A DNA stretch of 60,160 bases from Candidatus Zhuqueibacterota bacterium (GTDB lineage: Bacteria; BS750m-G25): assembly GCA_016783505.1 (NCBI GenBank), contig JADHWK010000011.1, forward strand, positions 1 through 60,160, written 5' to 3'. Under the pieces are notes generated by a model. It did no database searches. It was given only the letters and a program-made list of their open reading frames with translations, and was not told the origin of the DNA. Within the stretch, counting starts at the first letter, position 1; every line of letters begins with the position of its first letter. Both the position numbers and the translations under genes were made by a program. Shown here piece by piece: positions 7,127-15,154 of this stretch.

Positions 7127-7843
7127 ATGAATGAAAAAGCACCATCCACACTCACGCTTGATGAAATTGAAGAGATTGAAAAGCTTACGCTTCGTTGGAT
7201 TTTTCAGGCCGTTTTGGACTTTGGGATGGAAGCGCCTGAAATCTTTCTCAAGTCCCCTGATCGTGTAAAAGATATTGCCGAAGATATAACGAGAGAACTG
7301 TTGGATAGATTGCCGGGATATAATGTTCCACAACGTATCTATGGCACTGTGGATTACAAAAAAGCAAGATATATCATTTTGCCGGACCAAACCGTTAGGC
7401 AAACCTTGTTTATCGAGTCTAAAGCGGAAAAAGAACATAGATCAGCAACCATCCAAATGTCGCAACTCTCCATTTGGGTTCGGCAACGACGTTCAGGTAG
7501 TGAGATTAACGAAAAGGGGTTTTTACCGGAAATCTCTGAATACGGGGGGAAGCATTATTTAACAACCACCTCCCTAGTGCATTTTATGTACAAAGACGAA
7601 GGAGGAATGCACCATCTCAAAGAAGTGACCATAGCAGCCGTCCCTAATGGGCTATTACAAGATCGCTATAACCCTACTTGTGAGGACACGATCTGGTTGG
7701 CTGGAAGAAATGCGCCAACACTTGGTGAGGATTTTCGGGTGAGACTGAGTTTCTCAAAACTGAAGCAAAAGGCTTCATGGCGAATTCAAAAAATTATCTA
7801 CGATGAATCTACAGGGGAGTGCACAGGGCAATGGCAGTCGTAA
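7127..7843 (+). CDS. SfiI-type type II restriction endonuclease
   Basis: A 238-residue protein resembling SfiI, a tetrameric type IIF endonuclease that cuts GGCC-N5-GGCC after binding two sites. Matching stretches include AEDITRELLD, GTVDYKKARY, LFIESKAEK, IQMSQL and LLQDRYNP. The active-site pattern is Asp76, Glu97 and Lys99, with the same 21-residue and 2-residue spacings I recall for SfiI (Asp79, Asp100, Lys102), but with Glu in place of the second Asp. Its end overlaps the methyltransferase gene by 13 bases, and both sit in one cassette. Sequence specificity may differ from SfiI. Start ATG 7127; the ribosome site is weak. Confidence 0.85.
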   Translation: MNEKAPSTLTLDEIEEIEKLTLRWIFQAVLDFGMEAPEIFLKSPDRVKDIAEDITRELLDRLPGYNVPQRIYGTVDYKKARYIILPDQTVRQTLFIESKAEKEHRSATIQMSQLSIWVRQRRSGSEINEKGFLPEISEYGGKHYLTTTSLVHFMYKDEGGMHHLKEVTIAAVPNGLLQDRYNPTCEDTIWLAGRNAPTLGEDFRVRLSFSKLKQKASWRIQKIIYDESTGECTGQWQS

Positions 7844-8850
7844 AGATTTCAGAGTATCTTAAATCCAATCACATATATCACGGGGATGCCAGGGTGCTTC
7901 TGAAAAAAATAGAGCCTGAAACCGTTGCATTGAGCTTATGGTCACCGCCCTATTTTGTCGGAAAGGATTATGAAAAGGAGTTAACCTTTGACGACTGGAA
8001 GCATCTTCTTCATGAGACCATTGCCCTGCATTACGAAATCCTAAAACCAGGGGGGTTCTTAGCGATAAATATTGCGGATATTCTATGTTTTAAGGATGAA
8101 TCTATGCCAAAAATCATGGCTGAAAATGTCTCAAGAAGAAAAATTGATCTTACAAGAGCACAAATATTAAAAGTAAAAGATAAGAATCCCGACTGGAATC
8201 GCTATAAGCTCGCAGAATACTTTGGTTGTAGTGAACAAACTATAGATAGAAGGCTACACGGAAACAATATACGAGGCGGCAAATATCAAGCCCAGACGAG
8301 AGTTTTCATTGTGGGTGGGCTTATAGAGAGAATGGCTTTAGATGCTGGTTTATATGCTTATGATAGACGTATTTGGGTAAAAGACGCGGCATGGGAAAGC
8401 TCCAGGTGGCATACGATTTCCTATCGGGCCGTTGATGAATTCGAATATTTGTATGTTTTCTGGAAACCTGGCGTAACAAAAGTGGATCGCTCCAGATTAA
8501 CCAAGCAAGAGTGGATCAACTGGGGGTCGAGAGGCATTTGGGAAATCCCTTCCGTGCGAAGCAATGCGGATCATGAATCAAAATTTCCCATTGAATTACC
8601 CAGAAGGGCTATAAAGCTATTTACAGATTCAGAGGATATTGTGCTGGATTGCTTTATTGGAAGTGGAACAACGGCTTTAGCGGCAATAAGTGAAGGGCGA
8701 AGGTATATTGGAATCGATAAAGAAAAGAGGTCGGTAGAAATATCTAGGGCAGCGGTGGCCTCGTATCATGAATATGCCAAAGAGCCTCAACAAATGGAAT
8801 TAATGGTGCAAGAAATAGAAGCCAAATATGAAGCAAAAACCGAAACCTAA
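7831..8850 (+). CDS. DNA N4-cytosine methyltransferase (SfiI-type modification enzyme)
   Basis: A 339-residue S-adenosylmethionine-dependent methyltransferase. The catalytic motif SPPY is at residues 38-41 and the cofactor loop FIGSGTT at 275-281, so the order is catalytic first, as in beta-class enzymes. SPPY rather than DPPY points to cytosine N4 methylation. Residues about 120-143 form a helix-turn-helix insert (KLAEYFGCSEQTIDRR). It overlaps the nuclease gene and presumably protects host sites from it. The start is taken as ATG 7831; GTG 7819 lies right against AGGGGAG and seems too close. The stop codon lies inside the attC core, a tight cassette. Confidence 0.88.
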   Translation: MAVVKISEYLKSNHIYHGDARVLLKKIEPETVALSLWSPPYFVGKDYEKELTFDDWKHLLHETIALHYEILKPGGFLAINIADILCFKDESMPKIMAENVSRRKIDLTRAQILKVKDKNPDWNRYKLAEYFGCSEQTIDRRLHGNNIRGGKYQAQTRVFIVGGLIERMALDAGLYAYDRRIWVKDAAWESSRWHTISYRAVDEFEYLYVFWKPGVTKVDRSRLTKQEWINWGSRGIWEIPSVRSNADHESKFPIELPRRAIKLFTDSEDIVLDCFIGSGTTALAAISEGRRYIGIDKEKRSVEISRAAVASYHEYAKEPQQMELMVQEIEAKYEAKTET

Positions 8851-8916
8851 CAACAGCTTGCAGTTGACCGCTCCTCTGCTACGCTCCACAGTGGCAACTG
8901 AAGCTGGGCGTTATGC
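8845..8916 (+). repeat. attC site of cassette C (72 bp)
   Basis: R'' is ACCTAAC (8845-8851) and the closing core is GTTATGC (8910-8916). The left arm CAGCTTGCAGTTGACC matches the reverse complement of the right arm, CAGCTTCAGTTGCC, except for an extra G and an extra A. This is the compact, classic attC form with extrahelical bases. Cassette C opens with GTTAGGC (7100), complementary to the R'' core at six of seven positions. Confidence 0.9.
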
Positions 8917-8942
8917 TGTATATTAAAATTTAGAGGTTAATC

Positions 8943-10241
8943 ATGGCATCTAAAATTATTTTAACGGATGAAGAAATAATCACATGCCCTCAATGTTCAA
9001 ATAAATTTTCATTACATCAAGGTATTACGAGACAGACACTTGATAAATATGAAGAAGAATTTAATAATGAAATTAAGGAACAGAGTAAAAGATCAGAAGA
9101 AAGAATACGTGCTGAGTTAGAAAAACAATTGAAATCTGTCTATTCTGTTGAAGTTCAAGAACTCAAGGATAAATTATCAGATAAAGAAGCAATATTAAAT
9201 CGAGCAAGAATCAAGTTTAAAAATTTGCAAACGGAAGAACGCAAAAAACTCGAAGAGGAATTTGAATTAGAGAAAAAAAGCTACTTCGAAGAAATATCAA
9301 GAAAAGACTCAGAATTGAAGAAATTTAGGGAGCAAGAGATAGAATTGAGAAATGAAAAACGTAAACTTGAAGATGACAAAAAGAATATGGAGTTAGAAGT
9401 TCAAAGAAAAATTGATACAGAAAAAGATAAAATGTATGAACAAATATCAAAAGATATATCTGATAAATTTCGACTAAAAGAATCAGAATATCAAAAGAAG
9501 TTGAGCGATGCCCAAAGAGCTAATGAAGAACTTGAAAGAAAATTAAAGCAAGGATCACAACAACTTCAAGGAGAAGTGTTAGAGCTCGAGATAGAAAAAT
9601 TATTATATACAGAATTCCCCCTCGATAATATCAATCCTGTTAAAAAAGGGGAACGTGGTGCTGATATTTTACAAGAAGTATGCACGCCGACTGGTCAAAT
9701 TTGTGGTACTATAATATGGGAAGCCAAAAATCAAAAAAATTGGTCTGATAAATGGATTCAAAAATTAAAGGATGATCAAATAGAAGTCAATGCCGAAATT
9801 GCTGTTATTGTAAGTTCTTCCTTGCCTAAAGATATGCAAGAATTATTTGAACGTAGAGATGATATTTGGATTTCAAGCGATAAAGTAGTTAAACCAGTAG
9901 CTCATTCCTTACGATTAATGTTACTTGAAATGAATAAAATAAAGATGGTAAGTGCAGGTAAAAGCGAAAAAATGGAATTGTTGTATGATTATTTATGTAG
10001 CCATCAATTCACACAAAAAGTAAAAGGAGTCATAGAGACTTTCGTAAATATGAAAACAGAATTAGATCAAGAAAAAAATGCTTTTCAAAGAATTTGGAAA
10101 AAACGTGAAAGTCAAATTGATAGAGTAGTTAATAATATGAGTAGTATGATAGGTGAATTGCAAGGTATTGCACAGCATTCAATTCCACAATTAGAGGATA
10201 TACAACCTCTGTTATTGCCAGTTTCTGATGATGAGTTATAG
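8943..10241 (+). CDS. DUF2130 coiled-coil protein with nuclease-like fold
   Basis: A 432-residue cassette D protein. It starts with a CPQC knuckle, then has a long charged coiled coil (residues about 25-205). Residues about 208-330 match the DUF2130 core, with GERGADIL and Glu260-x-Lys262 in IWEAKNQKNW. Together with Asp241 this looks like a PD-(D/E)xK nuclease-type active site. A second helical coil closes the protein. DUF2130 proteins are widespread and often found on mobile DNA, but their biochemical role is not established to my knowledge. A DNA-processing or defence role is inference. Start ATG follows AGAGG at 8931-8935. Confidence 0.85.
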   Translation: MASKIILTDEEIITCPQCSNKFSLHQGITRQTLDKYEEEFNNEIKEQSKRSEERIRAELEKQLKSVYSVEVQELKDKLSDKEAILNRARIKFKNLQTEERKKLEEEFELEKKSYFEEISRKDSELKKFREQEIELRNEKRKLEDDKKNMELEVQRKIDTEKDKMYEQISKDISDKFRLKESEYQKKLSDAQRANEELERKLKQGSQQLQGEVLELEIEKLLYTEFPLDNINPVKKGERGADILQEVCTPTGQICGTIIWEAKNQKNWSDKWIQKLKDDQIEVNAEIAVIVSSSLPKDMQELFERRDDIWISSDKVVKPVAHSLRLMLLEMNKIKMVSAGKSEKMELLYDYLCSHQFTQKVKGVIETFVNMKTELDQEKNAFQRIWKKRESQIDRVVNNMSSMIGELQGIAQHSIPQLEDIQPLLLPVSDDEL

Positions 10242-10248
10242 ATAATCA

Positions 10249-10378
10249 GCATAACAAAAATTTCAACCTGACTGGAACAGCGATTGGCGAATTTGATTTT
10301 TCGGTACTCGCAATACGTTTTCAAAAATATTGAAATACAATGCGTCGTATGTTCCAGCAGGTTATTTTCACGTTATAC
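10249..10378 (+). repeat. attC site of cassette D (130 bp)
   Basis: R'' is GCATAAC (10249-10255) and the closing core is GTTATAC (10372-10378). The left arm AACCTGACTGGAAC matches the reverse complement of the right arm, AACCTGCTGGAAC, except for one extra A. Cassette D opens with GTTATGC (8910), the exact complement of this R''. Confidence 0.9.
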
Positions 10379-10397
10379 GCGTAAATAGAGGGCTAAA

Positions 10398-11198
10398 ATG
10401 AATCCTGAATTTTGGCGCAATTTTTTCCAATGGATGATGTACATTGCCACTGCATTTATTCTAATTGGTACCATTGGTGTAAATATTTTTACTAAGAAAA
10501 TTGAAAAACTTGAAAAAGATAAAACAGCATTACTTGAAAGGCAGCGTGATGCTGAAATAGAAAAAAATATAAAAAATACAGAAAAACTATTAACACTGAA
10601 TACTTTCCTTGGGGGAATTGATAATCCCGTTGAAAAGCTGTTCTTAATAATTGACTTTTATCGGTCCTGCACAGTTGAAGAACTACAAGGATTTGTATGT
10701 TATTTAAACTTCCATAAAATAAATAGGACTTATGAATTTAAAGTTAGTCACGCAATGAAACATCCTGAAAATGAAATGAGATTATTCTTGAAACAAAAAT
10801 CTGTAAATAGTGGAGAATGGAACTCTAATCCATCTATTATGCAAGCTTTCCACAATAGAGCTGAAACTTCATTTTTAGCATTCGATCTTTGGTACTTTTT
10901 AAAAGAGAAACCGAAAGGATTAAAAATAAGAGATTTAAATTCAGCATTTTTCGAAATTGCTGTTAGCAAGAAACACTCCAATTTAATAAAAGAATTTCAA
11001 ATCAATGTAAATGACTGGACAATAATACATAGAAATTGTATTGATAATAATTGGAAAGATTATAAGTCAGATTGGTTGCCTTCCGATAAAATTGAACTCG
11101 GAGCATATTACTATCGTGATTTTCAAAATAGAGAAATAATAACGCAAAGAATTGATTTTTTCCAAGAAGGTGCCTCTCGTTATTATGTTATGTTTTAA
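10398..11198 (+). CDS. unknown membrane-anchored protein of cassette E
   Basis: A 266-residue protein I do not recognise. Residues about 10-32 form one membrane span (MMYIATAFILIGTIGVNIF), followed by a short charged coiled coil (about 33-65) and then a soluble, mostly helical domain rich in aromatic residues that would lie in the cytoplasm. Short N-terminal anchors with a coil are common in defence and signalling effectors, but nothing here identifies an enzyme. Start ATG 10398 with GAGGG at 10388-10392. The gene is AT-rich like cassettes B and D. Confidence 0.65.
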   Translation: MNPEFWRNFFQWMMYIATAFILIGTIGVNIFTKKIEKLEKDKTALLERQRDAEIEKNIKNTEKLLTLNTFLGGIDNPVEKLFLIIDFYRSCTVEELQGFVCYLNFHKINRTYEFKVSHAMKHPENEMRLFLKQKSVNSGEWNSNPSIMQAFHNRAETSFLAFDLWYFLKEKPKGLKIRDLNSAFFEIAVSKKHSNLIKEFQINVNDWTIIHRNCIDNNWKDYKSDWLPSDKIELGAYYYRDFQNREIITQRIDFFQEGASRYYVMF

Positions 11199-11206
11199 TA
11201 ATTCGC

Positions 11207-11393
11207 CCATAACACAGCAATGCAGGGGATGCGACCGCCCCCTTTCATTCGTTATTTTCGGTTTGGCCTACGGTCGGTTACAGCGTTCATTTATATTGCA
11301 TGAATTGGGTTTCGTTTCATTGTTTTTGTAAGTTAAGGTTTTTTGTTCAGGTCGGTTCGTGGTTGGTCGCACCCCTGATCGCCAACGTTAATC
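11207..11393 (+). repeat. attC site of cassette E, end of the array (187 bp)
   Basis: R'' is CCATAAC (11207-11213) and the closing core is GTTAATC (11387-11393). The left arm CAGGGGATGCGACC matches the reverse complement of the right arm, CAGGGGTGCGACC, with one extra A. The opening core of cassette E, GTTATAC, matches this R'' imperfectly. Beyond 11393 the sequence is the short leader of purB, so this is the last site of the array. Confidence 0.88.
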
Positions 11394-11454
11394 AGCTCAT
11401 TTCTTTTGCCTAATTCAATTGGTTCCATCAATAGTTTAAACTTATAGGAAAAAA

Positions 11455-12771
11455 ATGTTAGAACGCTACACCCTTCCCGAAATGGGGGAGGTTTGGTCGG
11501 AAGAACATAAGTTTGAAACCTGGCTCCGGGTGGAAATTGCCGTCTGTGAAGCCCAGGCCGAAATGGGGTTAATCCCGAAAGAAGCGGTTTCCGTCATCAG
11601 GGAAAAAGCTGCATTTGACGTTGGGCGAATTCAGGAGATCGAAGAAAAGGTCAATCACGACGTCATCGCCTTCCTGACCAACGTGGCCGAAAACGTGGGT
11701 GCCGAGGCCCGGTATGTTCATCTGGGGATGACCTCTTCGGATGTCCTGGATACAGCTTCGGCCCTGAGGTTACAGGAAGCCGGTGACATTATTTCAAGAA
11801 AAATAGAGTCTCTGAAAAGCCTGCTGGCCGGAAAAGCCCTTCAATATCGTGACAGGGTCATGATCGGCCGTACCCACGGGATGCATTCAGAGCCCATTAC
11901 CCTGGGTCTCAAATTCGCCGTCTATTTCTATGAAATGGGTCGTAACATCCAGCGTTTCCAAAGGGCACTGGACGGGATTTCTTTCGGCAAGATCTCCGGG
12001 GCGGTGGGCACTTTTGCTTTCTTAGACCCCAGCATAGAGGAGAAGACCTGTTCCCTTTTGGGTCTGAAGCCGGCTCCCATATCCACCCAGGTCCTGCAAC
12101 GGGACCGTCATGCTGAATTTTTAACAACGCTGGCCATTATTGCCGGTTCGCTTGAAAAAATCGCCACCGAGATCAGGAATTTGCAGCGGACGGAAATTCT
12201 GGAGGTGGAAGAGCCCTTCGGCAAAGGTCAGAAAGGCTCCTCAGCCATGCCCCATAAACGGAACCCTATCACCTGCGAACGGATCGTCGGCTTAGCCCGG
12301 ATGGTCCGGGCCAACGCTATGGTTGCCTTAGAGAATATCGCCCTGTGGCATGAGCGGGATCTCACCCATTCTTCGGCCGAGAGGATCATCTTCCCCGATA
12401 CCACTATTCTTATTGATTACATGCTGGAAAAAACGATCGCTGTTTTAGAAAACCTGACGGTTTATCCGGAGAACATGGAGGCCAATCTTAACCTACTGAA
12501 TGGTCTCATTTTCTCCCAGGCGGTGCTGTTAGCCCTGGTAAAAAAAGGGATGGACCGGGAAGGGGCATACCGAATAGTGCAGCGGAACGCCATGGCGGCT
12601 TCTCGAGCCCGGGAAAATTTTAAAGAGAAAATATCGGGGGATAAAACCATAAAGAAATTATTAACTCTTGAAGAGATAGAAGATTGTTTTGACCTGAAAA
12701 CACACTTGAGAAACATAGACCGGATTTATGAGAGAGCAGGGTTAGGTAGCGTAAATCAGCGGGGTGGATAG
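11455..12771 (+). CDS. purB: adenylosuccinate lyase
   Basis: A 438-residue member of the fumarase/aspartase superfamily. It acts twice in purine synthesis, releasing fumarate from SAICAR and from adenylosuccinate. The signature loop SSAMPHKRNP is at residues 262-271, with Ser263 as the expected catalytic serine. Upstream TSSDVLDTA and RTHGMHSEP carry the other active-site residues. Length and motifs are those of the short bacterial form. The start ATG follows AGGAAAAAA. It abuts purC with no gap, the first gene of a compact plus-strand run, and lies directly downstream of the last attC. Confidence 0.97.
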   Translation: MLERYTLPEMGEVWSEEHKFETWLRVEIAVCEAQAEMGLIPKEAVSVIREKAAFDVGRIQEIEEKVNHDVIAFLTNVAENVGAEARYVHLGMTSSDVLDTASALRLQEAGDIISRKIESLKSLLAGKALQYRDRVMIGRTHGMHSEPITLGLKFAVYFYEMGRNIQRFQRALDGISFGKISGAVGTFAFLDPSIEEKTCSLLGLKPAPISTQVLQRDRHAEFLTTLAIIAGSLEKIATEIRNLQRTEILEVEEPFGKGQKGSSAMPHKRNPITCERIVGLARMVRANAMVALENIALWHERDLTHSSAERIIFPDTTILIDYMLEKTIAVLENLTVYPENMEANLNLLNGLIFSQAVLLALVKKGMDREGAYRIVQRNAMAASRARENFKEKISGDKTIKKLLTLEEIEDCFDLKTHLRNIDRIYERAGLGSVNQRGG

Positions 12772-13503
12772 ATGGAAAAATTGGATCTTTTTTTAGAGGG
12801 AAGGACCAAGCGGCTTTATAGGACGGATAATGAAAACTTCTTGATCCTAGAGTTTAAGGACAATGCCACTGCCTTTGACGGTCAAAAGAAGGGAAAGATC
12901 GAGGGAAAGGGAGCAATAAACAATCAGATTTCCTCTCATTTGTTTAAATATCTTGAAAGCCACCACGTGGCTACCCACTTTGATCGCAGTGTCTCGCCTA
13001 CAGAGATGCTGGTTAAAAAAGTGGAGATTATCCCCATCGAGGTGGTGGTTCGCAATGTGGTGAGCGGACGCATGGTGACCCTGTATGGGTGGAAGGAGGG
13101 GGAAGAACTGAAGTGTCCGGTGGTGGAATACTATCTTAAGGATAATTCTCTTTCCGATCCCATGATCAACGAAAGCCACGTCATGGCTTTTGAACTGGCT
13201 GAGGCTGAGGAGGTAAAGGCCTTAAACCGCATTGCCCGTAAGGTTAACGTAATTCTGCGGCCCTTTTTCGACCGTCGGGAACTGTTGTTGGTAGATTTCA
13301 AATTGGAATTCGGCCGTCACAAAAATTATCTTCTGGTGGCAGATGAGATCTCCCCGGATACCTGCCGGATCTGGGACAAAAAAAGCAAAAAAAAATTGGA
13401 TAGGGATCGTTTTCGCAAGGACATGGGTGGGGTGAAAGATGCCTACCAGGAAGTTTTGACCCGGATTGTGGGAGCTGAATCCTCTCAATCTGTAATAACT
13501 TAA
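12772..13503 (+). CDS. purC: phosphoribosylaminoimidazole-succinocarboxamide synthase
   Basis: A 243-residue ATP-dependent ligase that joins aspartate to CAIR, giving SAICAR, the substrate of PurB encoded immediately upstream. Motifs include KDNATAFDGQKK near the nucleotide site, IPIEVVVRNVVSGRM, and the late signature ADEISPDTCRIWD. The ATG begins at the base after the purB stop, with GGTGG just before it inside purB, so the two are co-translated. Length is normal. Confidence 0.96.
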   Translation: MEKLDLFLEGRTKRLYRTDNENFLILEFKDNATAFDGQKKGKIEGKGAINNQISSHLFKYLESHHVATHFDRSVSPTEMLVKKVEIIPIEVVVRNVVSGRMVTLYGWKEGEELKCPVVEYYLKDNSLSDPMINESHVMAFELAEAEEVKALNRIARKVNVILRPFFDRRELLLVDFKLEFGRHKNYLLVADEISPDTCRIWDKKSKKKLDRDRFRKDMGGVKDAYQEVLTRIVGAESSQSVIT

Positions 13504-13510
13504 CTCAACG

Positions 13511-14149
13511 ATGGCCAGGGAAGGTCGAAAAATTATCTTTATTGCCCTTGGATTTTTCTTTATTTTCGGTCTATTGGCGGGAGTAAAGGGAGGCATTTTC
13601 TGGATGGGGGGTTCCATTTTTTTCTGTCTCGCTTTCCTGTTTGTCCTCTTCTTTTTTCGGGACCCAGAACGGGAGGTTATCCCCGATCCCAGGGTTATTT
13701 TAGCCCCGGCTGATGGCCGGGTGGTCCATGTAGGCGATTTCTTTGACGAACGATTTTTAAAGGGCGAAGCGAAGAAGGTGGATGTCTTTATGTCCCTTTT
13801 CAACGTTCACATCAATAGGATCCCCATGTCAGGAACGGTCCGATTATTGCAACATCTACCCGGTTCATTCTATTCAGCTTTCCGTCCCCAGGCATCCGAG
13901 CGAAATGAGCAGATGCTCATCGGCATTCAAAATGGGGAAACCCGGGTGCTCCTTAAACAGGTAGCCGGCGTTATGGCCCGACGGATCGTCTGCCGATTGC
14001 AGGAGGGGGAAGGGGTGTGTCAAGGGGAACGTTTTGGGATGATCAAATTCGGTTCCAGGGTGGAAGTCGTCTTACCCAAATCTACTATATTAAGGGTTAA
14101 GGTGGGGGATCGGACCAGGGGGGGCGAAACAATTTTAGGAGAATTATAA
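13511..14149 (+). CDS. psd: phosphatidylserine decarboxylase proenzyme (short type)
   Basis: A 212-residue inner-membrane enzyme that converts phosphatidylserine to phosphatidylethanolamine. Two hydrophobic segments (residues about 8-26 and 30-48) lead into the catalytic domain (PADGRVV, FMSLFNVHINR). Self-cleavage at Gly181-Ser182 in KFGSRVEV should generate the pyruvoyl cofactor on the small C-terminal chain. The short length and GS (not LGST) site fit the type II/archaetidylserine-like subgroup. It is followed two bases later by pssA, the previous step in the pathway. Confidence 0.94.
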   Translation: MAREGRKIIFIALGFFFIFGLLAGVKGGIFWMGGSIFFCLAFLFVLFFFRDPEREVIPDPRVILAPADGRVVHVGDFFDERFLKGEAKKVDVFMSLFNVHINRIPMSGTVRLLQHLPGSFYSAFRPQASERNEQMLIGIQNGETRVLLKQVAGVMARRIVCRLQEGEGVCQGERFGMIKFGSRVEVVLPKSTILRVKVGDRTRGGETILGEL

Positions 14150-14151
14150 TA

Positions 14152-14889
14152 ATGAAGTACACCAAACAGATCGTGCCTAGTTTGTTTACGGTGGGCAATC
14201 TGGGCTTTGGCTTTTGGGCGGTGACCAAGGTCCTGACGGGAAGCTTTGAAGCAGCAGCATTTCTAATCATCATCGCTTCCATCTGCGATGGACTCGACGG
14301 GAAAGTAGCCCGCTATGTGAAGGGGCAATCCCAGTTTGGAGTAGAGTTTGATTCCATAGTGGACGCCATTTCCTTCGGGCTGGCACCCGCCATTTTACTC
14401 TATCAGTGGTATTTTTATCAATGGGGTAAGTGGGGGGTACTTGTTTGTTTTTTCTATTTGCTATGTGTGTGTTACCGACTGGCCCGTTACAACGTTCTGC
14501 AGACCGGGTACCCCCAGAAAAGATATCTGGGGCTACCCACCCCGGCAGCGGCTATTACCTTAGCTTCCTTTGTGTTGTTCAATTTTGAATACTGGGATCA
14601 GGTCATTTTGGACCGGATTCTATTAGGCTTAATGGTGATACTGGCCCTCTTGATGGTCAGCCATGTCCGCTATGATGCCCTCCCCAAGCTGAGCTTTAAG
14701 GAATCAAAGAAGAATGTTTGGAATCTCCTTTTACTTTGCTTGGCAGTTATTGCGGTTGCTCTTTATCCTCGCAAGGTTTTCTTTCCCATTATGTCCGGGT
14801 ATATCCTCTTTGGGATGGTAAGATGGTCGGTGCATTTTATCCGGAAGCGCCCCTTTGAAGAAGCGGAACAGAAAAAGGTGATACCATAA
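14152..14889 (+). CDS. pssA: CDP-diacylglycerol--serine O-phosphatidyltransferase
   Basis: A 245-residue integral membrane enzyme making phosphatidylserine from CDP-diacylglycerol and serine. The CDP-alcohol phosphatidyltransferase signature is complete: Asp46-Gly47, Ala53-Arg54, Gly63, Asp67 and Asp71, with the canonical spacing. About six to eight membrane segments follow. The start ATG lies three bases after the psd stop, preceded by TTAGGAGAA, so phosphatidylserine synthesis and decarboxylation are co-expressed. Confidence 0.94.
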   Translation: MKYTKQIVPSLFTVGNLGFGFWAVTKVLTGSFEAAAFLIIIASICDGLDGKVARYVKGQSQFGVEFDSIVDAISFGLAPAILLYQWYFYQWGKWGVLVCFFYLLCVCYRLARYNVLQTGYPQKRYLGLPTPAAAITLASFVLFNFEYWDQVILDRILLGLMVILALLMVSHVRYDALPKLSFKESKKNVWNLLLLCLAVIAVALYPRKVFFPIMSGYILFGMVRWSVHFIRKRPFEEAEQKKVIP

Positions 14890-14893
14890 AATC

Positions 14894-15154
14894 ATGCTAG
14901 CAAAAATCTACATTACATTGAAAGATGGAATCTTAGACCCCCCCGGGAAAACCGTACAACAGGCCTTGACTTCCCTGGGTTATGCCAACGTAGAAGATGT
15001 GCGGATCGGGAAGTACGTTCTGGTTCGTTTTAAGAACGGGGAGCGGACTGATCTTGAAGATCAGACCCGGCAGATGTGCGAGAAACTGTTGGCTAACCCG
15101 GTTATTGAAAGTTTTTCCTTTGAAATTGTTGAAAACCCGGAAAGGGAGAAATGA
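14894..15154 (+). CDS. purS: phosphoribosylformylglycinamidine synthase subunit PurS
   Basis: An 86-residue small subunit that holds together PurQ and PurL in the multi-subunit FGAM synthetase. Characteristic pattern: [18 protein letters not shown] near the start and a closing [11 protein letters not shown]. It overlaps purQ by four bases (ATGA), indicating translational coupling. The start ATG at 14894 is four bases after the pssA stop. Confidence 0.94.
   Translation: MLAKIYITLKDGILDPPGKTVQQALTSLGYANVEDVRIGKYVLVRFKNGERTDLEDQTRQMCEKLLANPVIESFSFEIVENPEREK

Larger units (their letters stand above)
2866..11393 (+). mobile_element. chromosomal integron with dead integrase and five cassettes
   Basis: This tract lies between the HtrA gene and purB. 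It contains an integron-type integrase remnant, a candidate attI and five plus-strand cassettes (A 3307 to 5316 or 5543; B 5544-7100; C 7101-8910; D 8911-10372; E 10373-11387). Four attC sites are recognisable by their core heptamers and imperfect inverted repeats. The cassette genes are generally much richer in A and T than the flanking HtrA and pur genes. The integrase is on the same strand as the cassettes, with its 3' end toward them, the reverse of the usual divergent arrangement but known from some spirochaete integrons. With no intact integrase here the array should be static unless an integrase acts in trans. Confidence 0.85.
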
